Assembly: GCA_963755635.1 (NCBI GenBank)
Contig: CAVWKS010000036.1
Span: forward strand, 372,001-436,000
Origin: AC-32 sp963755635
GTDB lineage: Bacteria; Actinomycetota; Thermoleophilia; Gaiellales; Gaiellaceae
Length of the DNA stretch: 64,000 bases
Reading direction: 5' to 3'
The first letter of the stretch is position 1; each line of letters begins with the position of its first letter. Positions 18,235 through 27,191 of this stretch are shown here, one piece after another. The position numbers were made by a program, and so were the translations under genes. The notes beneath the pieces were generated by a model, which saw only the letters and a program-made list of their open reading frames with translations, searched no databases and was not told the DNA's origin.

Positions 18235-18867
18235 CTAGCCGCCGAAGTTCTGCGACGGATCTGCGCGGACCGGTGGCGTGTACTTCGACATCCAGTAGTT
18301 CACGAGCCAGTGGGCCTTCGCGCCCTTGCCGGCCTTGACCGCGCCGACGGTAAAGGTGTAGCCGCCGCGACCCGTCTTGTAGGTCGACGCGACCCCGACG
18401 TCGGCGAGGAGCTCGTGCCCGTTCCAGGACGTGAGCGTGTACGAGATCGGCAGCTTGAGGTTCATTTCCGGGAAGACCTGGAACGGCAGCTCGGTGCCCT
18501 TCACCCACTGCTTGTACGTGAAGCCCTGGCGCATCGACGGGGCCGTGTAGCGCCAGGCAGAGGCAAGGTTGCGCTCGCCGGCGCCGTCGACGATGAACCT
18601 GCGGACCGCGAGCCGGGCCGAGGCGGGCAGCTGCAACCACTTCTTGTTCGTGTCGAGCGCCTGCGCCTTCTCGCTCTGCTTCTGGAACTGCGACTGGCTC
18701 AAGATGCTCCCGCCGGCCGACTTCGCCGTCGACGGTGCAGCGCTCGAGCCGCCCTGACTCTTCTTGATGATGAAGACCGCGATCGCCGCAATCAGGAGCG
18801 CGATCCCGACCCAGAAGATGATCCGGGTCGTGCGCTGCGAAGACATGGAAGTCGGAACGGCGTTCAT
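18235..18867 (-). CDS. Membrane protein of unknown function, paralogue B
   Basis: A 210-residue single-TM protein (TM about 15-34) with an extracytoplasmic domain related to the neighbour at 17478-18203. Residues from LAVRRFIVDGAGERNLASAW to LVNYWMSKYTPP match the conserved core of paralogue A; the second TM helix is missing. Starts at 18867 (MNAVP) or 18846 (MSSQR) are possible; 18867 is preferred because TACAAT (18878-18883) lies 10 nt upstream. Function unknown; tandem duplication is the simplest origin. Confidence 0.65.
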   Translation of the reverse strand: MNAVPTSMSSQRTTRIIFWVGIALLIAAIAVFIIKKSQGGSSAAPSTAKSAGGSILSQSQFQKQSEKAQALDTNKKWLQLPASARLAVRRFIVDGAGERNLASAWRYTAPSMRQGFTYKQWVKGTELPFQVFPEMNLKLPISYTLTSWNGHELLADVGVASTYKTGRGGYTFTVGAVKAGKGAKAHWLVNYWMSKYTPPVRADPSQNFGG

Positions 18868-18914
18868 CGCGTCGGGAATTGTAGACGCGATTTTTCCGCG
18901 TTGGTTAGTCGCGA

Positions 18915-20576
18915 CTAGAAAACGGGTGTCTCGCGCCAGGTGCCCCAGGTTTCCCTGAGCGCGTCGCACATCTCGCCCATCGTCGTGTAGGCACGCGAGG
19001 CCTCGACCATCAGCGGCATCAGGTTTTCCTCCCGCAGCGAGGCCTCCTTCAGGCGGGCGAGCGCCTGCTCGACGGCCGCCGAGTCGCGCCTCGCTCGCAA
19101 GGCCTTGACCCGCTCGATCTGCTCGTCCTCGAGCGCGGGGTCGATCCGCAGGATCTCGATCTCCGGCTCGTCCTCGAGCTGGTAGCGGTTGACGCCGACC
19201 ACGATCCGCTGCTTCGCCTCGACCTCGGCCTGGTAGCGGAACGACGCCTCGGCGATCTCGCGCTGCTGGAAGTTCTGCTTGACCGACTCGACCACCCCGC
19301 CCAGCTTCTCGATCCGGTCGAAGTAGTCGTAGGCCTCGGCCTCGAGCCGGTTCGTCAGGTCCTCGAGGTAGTAAGAGCCGCCGAGCGGGTCGATCGTGTT
19401 GACGGCACCGGTCTCGTGCGCGATCACCTGCTGCGTGCGCAGCGCGAGCCGGACGGCGTTCTCGGTCGGCAGGGCGAGCGCCTCGTCGAACGAATTCGTG
19501 TGCAGAGACTGGGTCCCGCCGAGCACGGCGGCCAGGGCCTCGAGCGCGGTGCGGACGATGTTCACCTCGGGCTGCTGCGCGGTCAGCGAGACGCCGGCCG
19601 TCTGCGTGTGGAAGCGCATCAGCCACGAGCGCGGGTTCCGAGCGCCGTAGCGCTCGCGCAGCTCCTTTGCCCAGATCCGGCGGGCCGCGCGGTACTTGGC
19701 GATCTCCTCGAAGAAGTCGATGTGCGCGTTGAAGAAGAACGAAAGGCGCGGCGCGAAGTCGTCGACGTCGAGGCCGCGCTCGATCGCCGCGTCGACGTAG
19801 GCGAAGCCGTTGGCGAGGGTGAAGGCGAGCTCCTGGGCCGCGTTCGAGCCCGCCTCGCGGATGTGGTAGCCGGAGATCGAGATCGGGTGCCAGCGCGGCA
19901 GCTCCTGCGCGGAGAACTCGACCATGTCCGTCACGAGCCGCATCGACGGCTCCGGCGGGAAGATCCACTCCTTCTGCGCGATGTACTCCTTGAGGATGTC
20001 CGTCTGGATCGTCCCGCGGAGCTCGGCGCGCGGCACGCCCTGCTGCTCGGCGACACACACGTAGAACGCGAGCAGCATCGCGGCCGGCCCGTTGATCGTC
20101 ATCGAGGTCGAGACCTCGCCGAGCGGGATCCCGGAGAAGAGCGTCTCCATGTCCGCCAGCGAGTCGACCGCGACGCCCTCCCGGCCGACCTCGCCGAGCG
20201 AGCGCGGGTGGTCGGAGTCGTAGCCCATCAGCGTCGGCATGTCGAACGCCGTCGAGAGGCCGGTCTGACCGTGCTCGAGCAGGTAGCGGAAGCGCTCGTT
20301 CGTCTCCTGGGCCGTGCCGAAGCCGGCGAACTGGCGCATCGTCCAGAGGCGGCCGCGGTACATCGAGGGGTAGACGCCGCGCGTGAACGGATAGACGCCC
20401 GGGTAGCCGAGATCGCGCTCGTAGTCGACCGGCGTCGAGTCGCGCGTGTAGAGCGGCTCGTTCTCGAGGCCGGAGATCGTGCTGAACAGCTCGCCCTCGC
20501 GCTCGGGTGCCGCTTCGTAGAGCTCTTTCCGCCACTCCTCGGTGCCGGAGCCGACGTCTCGGTCGGTCGTCGCCAT
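18915..20576 (-). CDS. icmA: Acyl-CoA mutase large subunit, isobutyryl-CoA mutase residues
   Basis: B12-dependent mutase large subunit (TIM barrel, 553 residues, no B12 domain). The substrate-pocket Tyr of methylmalonyl-CoA mutase (human Tyr110, in RQYAGF) is Phe83 in RQFAGF here. The carboxylate-binding Arg (human Arg228) is Gln201 in AQKEWIFPPEP. His238 matches human His265. The intervals (118 and 37 residues) equal those of the human enzyme, so the alignment is firm. Phe/Gln is the known isobutyryl-CoA mutase pair. ATG 20576 is chosen over the longer frame because the 28 extra residues look non-conserved. The small subunit is at 16336-16731; a G-protein chaperone is not in the window. Confidence 0.85.
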   Translation of the reverse strand: MATTDRDVGSGTEEWRKELYEAAPEREGELFSTISGLENEPLYTRDSTPVDYERDLGYPGVYPFTRGVYPSMYRGRLWTMRQFAGFGTAQETNERFRYLLEHGQTGLSTAFDMPTLMGYDSDHPRSLGEVGREGVAVDSLADMETLFSGIPLGEVSTSMTINGPAAMLLAFYVCVAEQQGVPRAELRGTIQTDILKEYIAQKEWIFPPEPSMRLVTDMVEFSAQELPRWHPISISGYHIREAGSNAAQELAFTLANGFAYVDAAIERGLDVDDFAPRLSFFFNAHIDFFEEIAKYRAARRIWAKELRERYGARNPRSWLMRFHTQTAGVSLTAQQPEVNIVRTALEALAAVLGGTQSLHTNSFDEALALPTENAVRLALRTQQVIAHETGAVNTIDPLGGSYYLEDLTNRLEAEAYDYFDRIEKLGGVVESVKQNFQQREIAEASFRYQAEVEAKQRIVVGVNRYQLEDEPEIEILRIDPALEDEQIERVKALRARRDSAAVEQALARLKEASLREENLMPLMVEASRAYTTMGEMCDALRETWGTWRETPVF

Positions 20577-20634
20577 GCACGGATTCTGCCCTGTCGATCC
20601 GCCGCCGGGGCGGTGTTCCTCCCCCGGAGGGGTG

Positions 20635-20670
20635 ATTTTCGGCGCCAAAACCCGTTTCAAGGGCGAAAAT
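20635..20670. repeat. Inverted repeat between icmA and histidine kinase genes
   Basis: ATTTTCG (20635-20641) and CGAAAAT (20664-20670) form a 7-bp inverted repeat in the 139-bp divergent gap 20577-20715. A short CCTCC/GGAGG palindrome precedes it near 20618-20630. It could be an operator for either gene; nothing else is recognised in the gap. Confidence 0.35.
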
Positions 20671-20715
20671 GCTCATCCCGAGCCGGGGTTTCGGCCGATT
20701 TAGCAGACGGCGAGC

Positions 20716-22236
20716 ATGGTGGACACCACCTCTGATCACGCTCGGCTTGAGGAGCTCGGGCCCAGGCTCATCCTCCGCTTCGCGCTGCACTCTGGCCTGG
20801 TGCTGCTCGCGGCCGGGCTCGCGATCTTCTGGGCCGTCAACCGCGAGATCGCGCACCGCGCCGAGCGGACGCTGCAGTCCCAGGCGCGCGCGGTCGCGCA
20901 GGACAGCCTCAGCCGACGCCTGCGGGCTTCGGATTTCGCCGGGCCTGTCTCGGGACCGCGGCGAGCCGAGCTCGATCGCACCTTCCGCGAGGACATCCTG
21001 ATTCCCGGCGTCGTCGGCGCAAGGCTTGTGAACCGGAACGGGACGATCACCTACGCGGCGCTGCACCGGCTCATCGGCACGAAGGCTCAGTACGCCGAGG
21101 AGCTGGCCGGCGTGCTGGGAGGCCGGTACAAGCGGCACGTCACCCACACCGTGAACTGGCGCGGCCGGCAGAACGTCAAGGTCGTCCAGTCGCTGCTGCC
21201 CGTGCGGACAGCGCCGAACGCGGCGCCGGTCGGGGCGCTCGAACTCGATCAGAACTACCGGGCCGTCACCGTCAGCACCGGCGACGCACGCCTGCAGCTC
21301 GCGCTCGTGCTCGCCCTCGCCCTGCTGACGCTCTACGTCTCGCTCTTTCCGATCCTGCGCCGGGTCACCCGCCAGCTAGAGTCGCGGAACCGGCGCCTGC
21401 GCGAGCACGCGACCGAGCGTGGCCTGCTGTTCGAGGCCGAGCGCGCTGCGCGCGCCGAGGCCGAAACGGTGCAGCGGCTTCTCGCCGAGCAGAACGAGCG
21501 CCTCCGCGAGCTCGATCGGCTGAAGGACGAGTTCGTCTCGCTCGTGTCGCACGAGCTGCGCACACCTCTGACGTCGATTCGCGGCTACATCGAGCTCCTC
21601 CTCGAGGACCTCGATCCCTCCGAGACCGATCGGCGCCGGTACCTCGAAATCATCGAGCGCAACTCTCACCGCCTGCTCGACCTCGTCAGCGACCTGCTTT
21701 TCCTCGCCCAGGTCGAGGCCGGCAAGCTGGCGATCGAGCGGGCGCCGCTCAATCTTGGCAAGGTCGTCCAGGAGTGCATCGAGACTTCCTCGCCGGTCGC
21801 CGACGCACGCGGGATCGAGCTCACGGCTCACCTCGGGCACGTTCCCACGCTCCAAGGCGACCGTGCGCGACTCGCGCAGATGCTCGACAACCTCGTCTCG
21901 AACGCGCTCAAGTTCACGCCCAAGGGCGGGCGGGTGGCCGTCCGCCTGCAAGCGGACGACGGTACCGCCGTGCTCGCGGTGAAAGACACGGGCCTTGGCA
22001 TCCCCGCGGATGAGCAGGGCCGGCTGTTCGAACGCTTCTTCCGCAGCTCGACGGCCACTGAGACCGCCATCCCCGGCACCGGGCTCGGTCTCACGATCAC
22101 GAAAGCGATCGTCGAGCGGCACGGCGGCCGGATCGAGTTCGAGAGCACGGAGGGCGTCGGCACGACGTTCCGCGTGAGCCTCCCGCTCGGCGCGCAGCGA
22201 GGCGCCGAGAACCCCGCTCGCGAGCTCGCCGCCTAA
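20716..22236 (+). CDS. Membrane sensor histidine kinase
   Basis: A 506-residue two-component kinase: TM1 about 23-42, an extracytoplasmic domain (about 43-192), TM2 about 193-213, a coiled-coil linker, HisKA with the phospho-acceptor His279 in VSHELRTPLTS, and HATPase with the N box (LDNLVSNALKFTPKG), DTGLGIP, FERFFR and GTGLGLTI. The sensed signal is unknown. Its partner is probably the OmpR-type regulator encoded convergently; the two stop codons overlap by 4 bases, which is unusual for a cognate pair. Confidence 0.92.
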   Translation: MVDTTSDHARLEELGPRLILRFALHSGLVLLAAGLAIFWAVNREIAHRAERTLQSQARAVAQDSLSRRLRASDFAGPVSGPRRAELDRTFREDILIPGVVGARLVNRNGTITYAALHRLIGTKAQYAEELAGVLGGRYKRHVTHTVNWRGRQNVKVVQSLLPVRTAPNAAPVGALELDQNYRAVTVSTGDARLQLALVLALALLTLYVSLFPILRRVTRQLESRNRRLREHATERGLLFEAERAARAEAETVQRLLAEQNERLRELDRLKDEFVSLVSHELRTPLTSIRGYIELLLEDLDPSETDRRRYLEIIERNSHRLLDLVSDLLFLAQVEAGKLAIERAPLNLGKVVQECIETSSPVADARGIELTAHLGHVPTLQGDRARLAQMLDNLVSNALKFTPKGGRVAVRLQADDGTAVLAVKDTGLGIPADEQGRLFERFFRSSTATETAIPGTGLGLTITKAIVERHGGRIEFESTEGVGTTFRVSLPLGAQRGAENPARELAA

Positions 22237-22916
22237 GCCTTCGGCCGGTAGCGGTAGCCGAAGCCCCGCATCGTCTCGATCGGTGACTCCGCTCCTTCGG
22301 GCGCCCCGAGCTTGCGGCGCAGGTAGCCGACGTAGAGCTTCACCTGGTCGCGCTCGGCCGCGCCCGCGCTGCCCCAGGCCAGCTCGAGCAGCTGCTCGTG
22401 CGAGAGCACGTTGTTCGGGTTGCGCACGAACGCGGACAGAAGCCGGAACTCGAGCGGTGTCAGGACGACGGCCCGGCCGCCCGCGCTTACAGCGCGCTGC
22501 GCGAAGTCGATCGTCACGAAGCCGTCCGCGTACGTCTCGGGAGCGTCCTCGGCGGAGCGCCTGCGCCGCAGGGCCGCGTCGACGCGCGCCAGCAGCTCCT
22601 GGCGGCCGAACGGCTTGGTCACGTAGTCGTCCGCCCCCGCGCGCAGGCCCCTCACCTTGTCGAGCTCCTCCGCGCGCGCGGTGAGCATCAGCACCGGGAC
22701 GTCGCTCAGCTCCCGAATCCGCTCCAGCACCTCCCAGCCTTCCATCCCCGGCATCGAGACGTCGAGGATCACGAGATCCGGTTGCTTCGCGTAGAAAAGG
22801 CGTAGGCCTTCAGTGCCGTCGGGCGCATCGATCACCTCGTGGCCGGCGCGCTCCAGTAGCTCCCGGACGAGGCCCCGGATATCGCTGTCGTCGTCGACCA
22901 CGAGCACACAGGTCAC
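22233..22916 (-). CDS. OmpR/PhoB-family response regulator
   Basis: A 227-residue regulator: receiver with the acidic pocket VDDDSD, phospho-acceptor Asp52 in ILDVSMPG, Thr and Lys positions (LTARAEE, TKPF), then a winged-helix DNA-binding domain (TPLEFRLLSAFVRNPNNVLSHEQLL ... YLRRKLG, given here in two parts). GTG 22916 follows GAGGGA at a 6-nt spacing. Upstream, tandem 11-bp repeats lie between this gene and the collagen-like gene, a plausible binding site for such a regulator. Confidence 0.92.
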   Translation of the reverse strand: MTCVLVVDDDSDIRGLVRELLERAGHEVIDAPDGTEGLRLFYAKQPDLVILDVSMPGMEGWEVLERIRELSDVPVLMLTARAEELDKVRGLRAGADDYVTKPFGRQELLARVDAALRRRRSAEDAPETYADGFVTIDFAQRAVSAGGRAVVLTPLEFRLLSAFVRNPNNVLSHEQLLELAWGSAGAAERDQVKLYVGYLRRKLGAPEGAESPIETMRGFGYRYRPKA

Positions 22917-22950
22917 GTTTCGTCCCTCGGCTCAGTGATCTTCGGCCCGC

Positions 22951-22973
22951 TCATACGCATTTCATACCGCATT
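22951..22973. repeat. Tandem TCATACGCATT repeats, candidate operator
   Basis: TCATACGCATT (22951-22961) is followed immediately by TCATACCGCATT (22962-22973). PhoB/OmpR-family regulators typically bind tandem direct repeats of about 11 bp, and this site lies in the 95-bp divergent gap between such a regulator gene and the collagen-like gene. Nothing else is recognised in the gap. Binding is inferred. Confidence 0.5.
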
Positions 22974-23011
22974 GCTCCCGGATTCCGCCTCGCGCCGCCG
23001 ATGCGGGTGCC

Positions 23012-26000
23012 GTGGCGAGCTTGAAGCAACTGCGGCTTCGTGCTTCGGCTTGGTCGAAGCACGACACACTCGGGAAGCGCGCGCTCTTCCTGCTTGCGCT
23101 TGCGGTCTCCCTCACGGCCGGGGCAGTCGTCTTCCGTGACGGCGTCACCCCGGGCCGCTCAGAGCAGCGGAGCGCGAGCACTCCGTTTTCTAACGTCGTG
23201 CTCGAGAACCAGGCGCGCGGACCGCGCCGGTTCGCGCGGGCGCCAAGGCGCGCGCAGCACAAGCGGCTCGACGGGCTCCTCCTCCACCGGGATCGTCGTA
23301 GGGCCGTCGTCGAGCACGTCAACGGGCACCCCGGCGCACCCCTCCAACGGAGGCGGCAACGGGACGCTCGGGACTTTTTCGTCGGGCCGGCGCGGAGCAA
23401 CCGGCGCGGCCGGCGCGAACGGCGCGAACGGCGCGAACGGCAAGGACGGTCCCGCGGGGCCGCAGGGGCCGGTCGGGTCCTCCCGGCCCTCAGGGCGCAA
23501 CCGGGGCCGCCGGCGCGAATGGACAAATAGGCCCGACAGGCCCACAGGGAATTCCAGGCACTGCGGCTGCCAAGGGCGATACCGGGGCAACCGGCCCTGT
23601 CGGCCCGCAGGGCCCGATCGGTCCCCAGGGCCCGATCGGGGCGCAGGGGCTGCGGGGCGCAACCGGGCCGCGGGGCCAGAACGGCGGCCGCGGCTCGACC
23701 GGCGCACAGGGGCAGAAGGGCAACACGGGCCCGCAGGGCGCGAAGGGCGTCACGGGCGCGAAGGGCTCGACCGGCGCTCTCGGGGTCCGTGGTGTCACCG
23801 GGGCCAGGGGCGTCACGGGCGCCCAGGGCGCCAAGGGCGCGACCGGCGCGCAGGGTTTGCAGGGCGTGAAGGGTGCGACGGGCGCCAACGGAACGACAGG
23901 CGCGCGTGGGGCAACGGGCATCCAGGGCCCGGCCGGCGCGCGCGGGCCGACGGGCGCTCAGGGCGCCAAGGGCGCCACCGGCGCGAAGGGGACAACCGGC
24001 ACGCAAGGAGCAAAGGGCACCACCGGAGCAAACGGTGCCGCCGGCGCCAAGGGCTCGACGGGCTCGAAAGGAACTACGGGCGCGCAGGGATCGACCGGGG
24101 CAAAGGGCGCCACCGGGGCAAAGGGCGCCACCGGGACAAAGGGCGCCACCGGGGCAAAGGGTACGACCGGTGCGAAGGGCGCGACCGGCTCCAAGGGCGC
24201 CACCGGCTCGCAGGGCGCGACCGGCTCGCGTGGCGCGACAGGCGTCCAGGGGCCCGCGGGGGCTCAGGGACCGACCGGCGCGCAGGGCGCGACGGGCGCG
24301 ACGGGCGCCAAGGGCGCAACGGGCGCGAAGGGCAGCACGGGCGCGAAGGGCACGACCGGCGCTAAGGGAGCCACCGGCTCGAACGGCACGACCGGGGCGC
24401 GCGGCGCCACCGGAGCCCAGGGCCCAGCGGGTGCACAGGGCCCGACCGGGGCTAAGGGGGCGACGGGAACTCGCGGTGCCACCGGCGCCAAGGGCTCGAC
24501 GGGCTCGAAAGGAACTACTGGCGCGCAGGGATCGACCGGGGCCAAGGGCGCCACCGGGGCAAAGGGTACGACCGGTGCGAAAGGAGCCACCGGCTCCAAG
24601 GGCGCCACCGGCTCGCAGGGCGCGACCGGCTCGCGTGGCGCGACAGGCGTCCAGGGGCCCGCGGGCGCTCAGGGACCGACCGGCGCGCAGGGCGCGACGG
24701 GCGCGAAGGGCACGACCGGCGCTAAGGGAGCCACCGGCTCGAACGGCACGACCGGGGCACGCGGCGCGACGGGTGCCAAGGGAACTACCGGCGCGAAGGG
24801 CACGACCGGCTCCAAGGGCGCAACCGGATCGAACGGAGCCACCGGCTCGAACGGCACGACCGGGGCGCGCGGCGCCACCGGAGCCCAGGGCCCAGCGGGT
24901 GCACAGGGCCCGACCGGGGCTAAGGGAGCGACGGGCGCCAAGGGCTCGACGGGCTCGAAAGGAACTACGGGCGCGCAGGGATCGACCGGGGCCAAGGGCG
25001 CCACCGGCTCCAAGGGCGCCACCGGCTCGCAGGGCGCGACCGGCTCGCGTGGCGCGACAGGCGTCCAGGGGCCCGCGGGCGCTCAGGGACCGACCGGCGC
25101 GCAGGGCGCCGACGGGCGCAAAGGGCGCCAGCACGGGCGCGAAGGGCACGACCGGCGCTAAGGGAGCCACCGGCTCGAACGGCACGACCGGGGCACGCGG
25201 CGCGACGGGTGCCAACGGAACTACCGGCGCGAAGGGCGCGACCGGCTCCAAGGGCGCAACCGGATCGAACGGAGCCACCGGCTCGAAGGGCACGACCGGG
25301 GCGCGCGGCGCCACCGGAGCCCAGGGCCCAGCGGGTGCACAGGGCCCGACCGGGGCTAAGGGAGCGACGGGCGCCAAGGGCGCAACGGGAGCTCGCGGTG
25401 CCACCGGCGCCAAGGGCTCGACGGGCGCGAAAGGAACTACGGGCGCGCAGGGATCGACCGGGGCAAAGGGCGCCACCGGGGCAAAGGGTACGACCGGCTC
25501 CAAGGGCGCCACCGGCTCGCAGGGCGCGACCGGCTCGCGTGGCGCGACAGGCGTCCAGGGGCCCGCTGGGGCTCAGGGACCGACCGGCGCGCAGGGCGTC
25601 AAAGGCGCGACGGGCGCCACGGGCGCGAAGGGCAGCACCGGCGCAAAGGGCACGACCGGCGCTAAGGGCAGCCACCGGCTCGAAGGGCGTCACCGGCTCG
25701 AAGGGCGTCACGGGTGCCAAGGGAGCTACCGGCGCGAAGGGCGTGACCGGCGCCAAAGGTCCGACGGGCGCGAAGGGCGTCACGGGCTCAAAGGGCGTGA
25801 CCGGCGCCAAGGGCGTCACGGGTGCGAAAGGAATTACCGGCGTAAAGGGAGTCACCGGCTCGAAGGGCGTCACCGGCGCCAAGGGTGCGACCGGAGTCCA
25901 GGGCCCGGCTGGTGCGAAAGGCCCGACGGGCGCTCAGGGCGCCAAGGGCACCACCGGCGCGAAGGGCGTCACCGGCACGAAGGGCACGACCGGCACGAAG

Positions 26001-26555
26001 GGGACAACCGGGACTCAGGGCATCCAGGGACCGGCGGGCACCAAGGGCCCGACGGGCGCACGCGGCCCGACCGGTGCCAGAGGCGTGACCGGCGCAAAGG
26101 GCACCACGGGCGCGAACGGCGCGACCGGGGCCAAGGGAACGACAGGAGCAGCCGGCACCGCGGGCAGCGCCGGCAACACGATCGCAACCTCAGAATCGAC
26201 TGGCAGCACGACCTATACCGACCTGACCACCGCCGGCCCGGCGGCGACCGTCACCATTCCCGCCTCGGGTAAGGCACTCGTGATCGTGACCGGCCTCCTG
26301 TCCAACAACAGCAGCAACAACACGAGCTACATGGGCTTCGCCGTCTCGGGCGCGACGACGCGCGCCGCGAGTGACACGCAGGCTCTCTCGGTCACGCGAG
26401 GCGGAAGCCAGGGCAATATCGCGGTCCAGGCGAGCGCCACGTTCTTCGTCACTAGCCTCACCGCTGGAAGCACGACGTTCACCGCGAAGTACCGCGTCGA
26501 TGGAGGAACCGGCACCTACGCGAACCGGACGATCGTGGTGATCCCGCTCCCATGA
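23012..26555 (+). CDS. Collagen-like repeat surface protein, four frameshifts in this sequence
   Basis: Removing four single-base insertions (about 23200-23270, 23480, 25110, 25669) restores one frame of 1179 residues. Order: a short basic N-terminus, a signal-anchor helix (about 22-42), a Ser/Gly/Thr-rich linker, about 900 residues of uninterrupted Gly-X-Y triplets dominated by GAT, GAK and GST, and a C-terminal beta-rich domain of about 130 residues (from GNTIATSESTGSTTYTD to RTIVVIPLP) of the kind that trimerises or caps bacterial collagens. GTG 23012 is the start. It overlaps the next gene (ATGA). It is probably displayed on the cell surface; its ligand is unknown. The insertion at 25669 is shown by comparison with three sister repeats lacking the extra C. 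Confidence 0.82.
24050..25600 (+). repeat. Segmental duplications inside the collagen-like gene
   Basis: Near-identical DNA blocks recur. The landmark GGCGTCCAGGGGCCCGC occurs at about 24241, 24646, 25060 and 25550 (spacings 405, 414 and 490), each followed by the same GCTCAGGGACCGACCGGCGC-type continuation. Below this lies a 9-bp Gly-X-Y triplet period. The blocks look like recent copies made by unequal recombination, and they will challenge assembly. Confidence 0.75.
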
Positions 26556-27191
26556 CGCAGCTGCTTCGTGAGCGGAAGGAAGACCATCTCGCAACGGGAA
26601 GCTTGAACGCCGTGACCGAAAACGCCCTCGACGCCAGGATCCTGCAGCCGCGCCGGGAGCACGGGCCGCTGCTCGTGCTCGCGGTCGTCGTGAGCGTGGC
26701 GGCGGTCGCCGTGGCGATCCTCGCGCTGCAGCACAGCACGAAGGCCAGGCAGCTCCCGCGTGCAACCGGCGGGCCGACGCTCGTCTCCGAGACCCAGCTA
26801 CAGCGGCTGGCAGCGTCGTCGCCCGAGCCGGTCTACTGGGCGGGGCCTGAGAAGGGCTTCTCGTACGAGCTCACCCGGACGGAGGGCGGGCGCACGTACG
26901 TCCGCTACCTCCCGGACGGCGTGCGGGCGGGTGACCCGAGGCCCAAGCTTCCTCGTCGTCGGTACCTACACGCAGCCGGGCTCGTTCGCCGATCTGCAGC
27001 GGGCGGGCAAGCAGCCGGGTGCGCTGTCCCTCCGGGTTGCCGACGGCGGCCTCGTCGTCTTCAACTCGAGCAAGCCGACGAGCGTCTACCTGAGCTACCC
27101 ACGCGCGAACTACCAGGTCGAGATCTACGCGCCGTCCGGCGACACCGCGCGCCGCCTCGTGCTCGACGGCAAGATCAAGCCGATCCGCTAG
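26552..27191 (+). CDS. Single-TM protein downstream of collagen-like gene, frameshifted
   Basis: A 212-residue protein (after removing one base near 26935-26955) of unknown function. It has a charged N-terminus, one TM helix (about 37-60, LLVLAVVVSVAAVAVAILAL), and an extracytoplasmic domain containing FLVVGTYTQPGSFADLQRAG, LVVFNSSKPTSVYLSYP and a short C-terminus. Its ATG overlaps the collagen stop (ATGA), so the two are made together; a partner in export, anchoring or glycan attachment is possible but unsupported. The 3' end overlaps the convergent adenosyltransferase gene by 17 bases. Confidence 0.68.

Noticed and set aside
18915..20576. Methylmalonyl-CoA mutase assignment
   Set aside because: The Tyr and Arg that define that substrate are Phe and Gln here.
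20577..20660. N-terminal extension of the mutase large subunit from 20660
   Set aside because: The extra 28 residues are not like the family N-terminus and cover the intergenic inverted repeat.
23857..25161. Short regular repeats resembling a CRISPR-like array
   Set aside because: The period is 9 bp, matching Gly-X-Y codons, with no unique spacers of constant length; it is coding repeat DNA.
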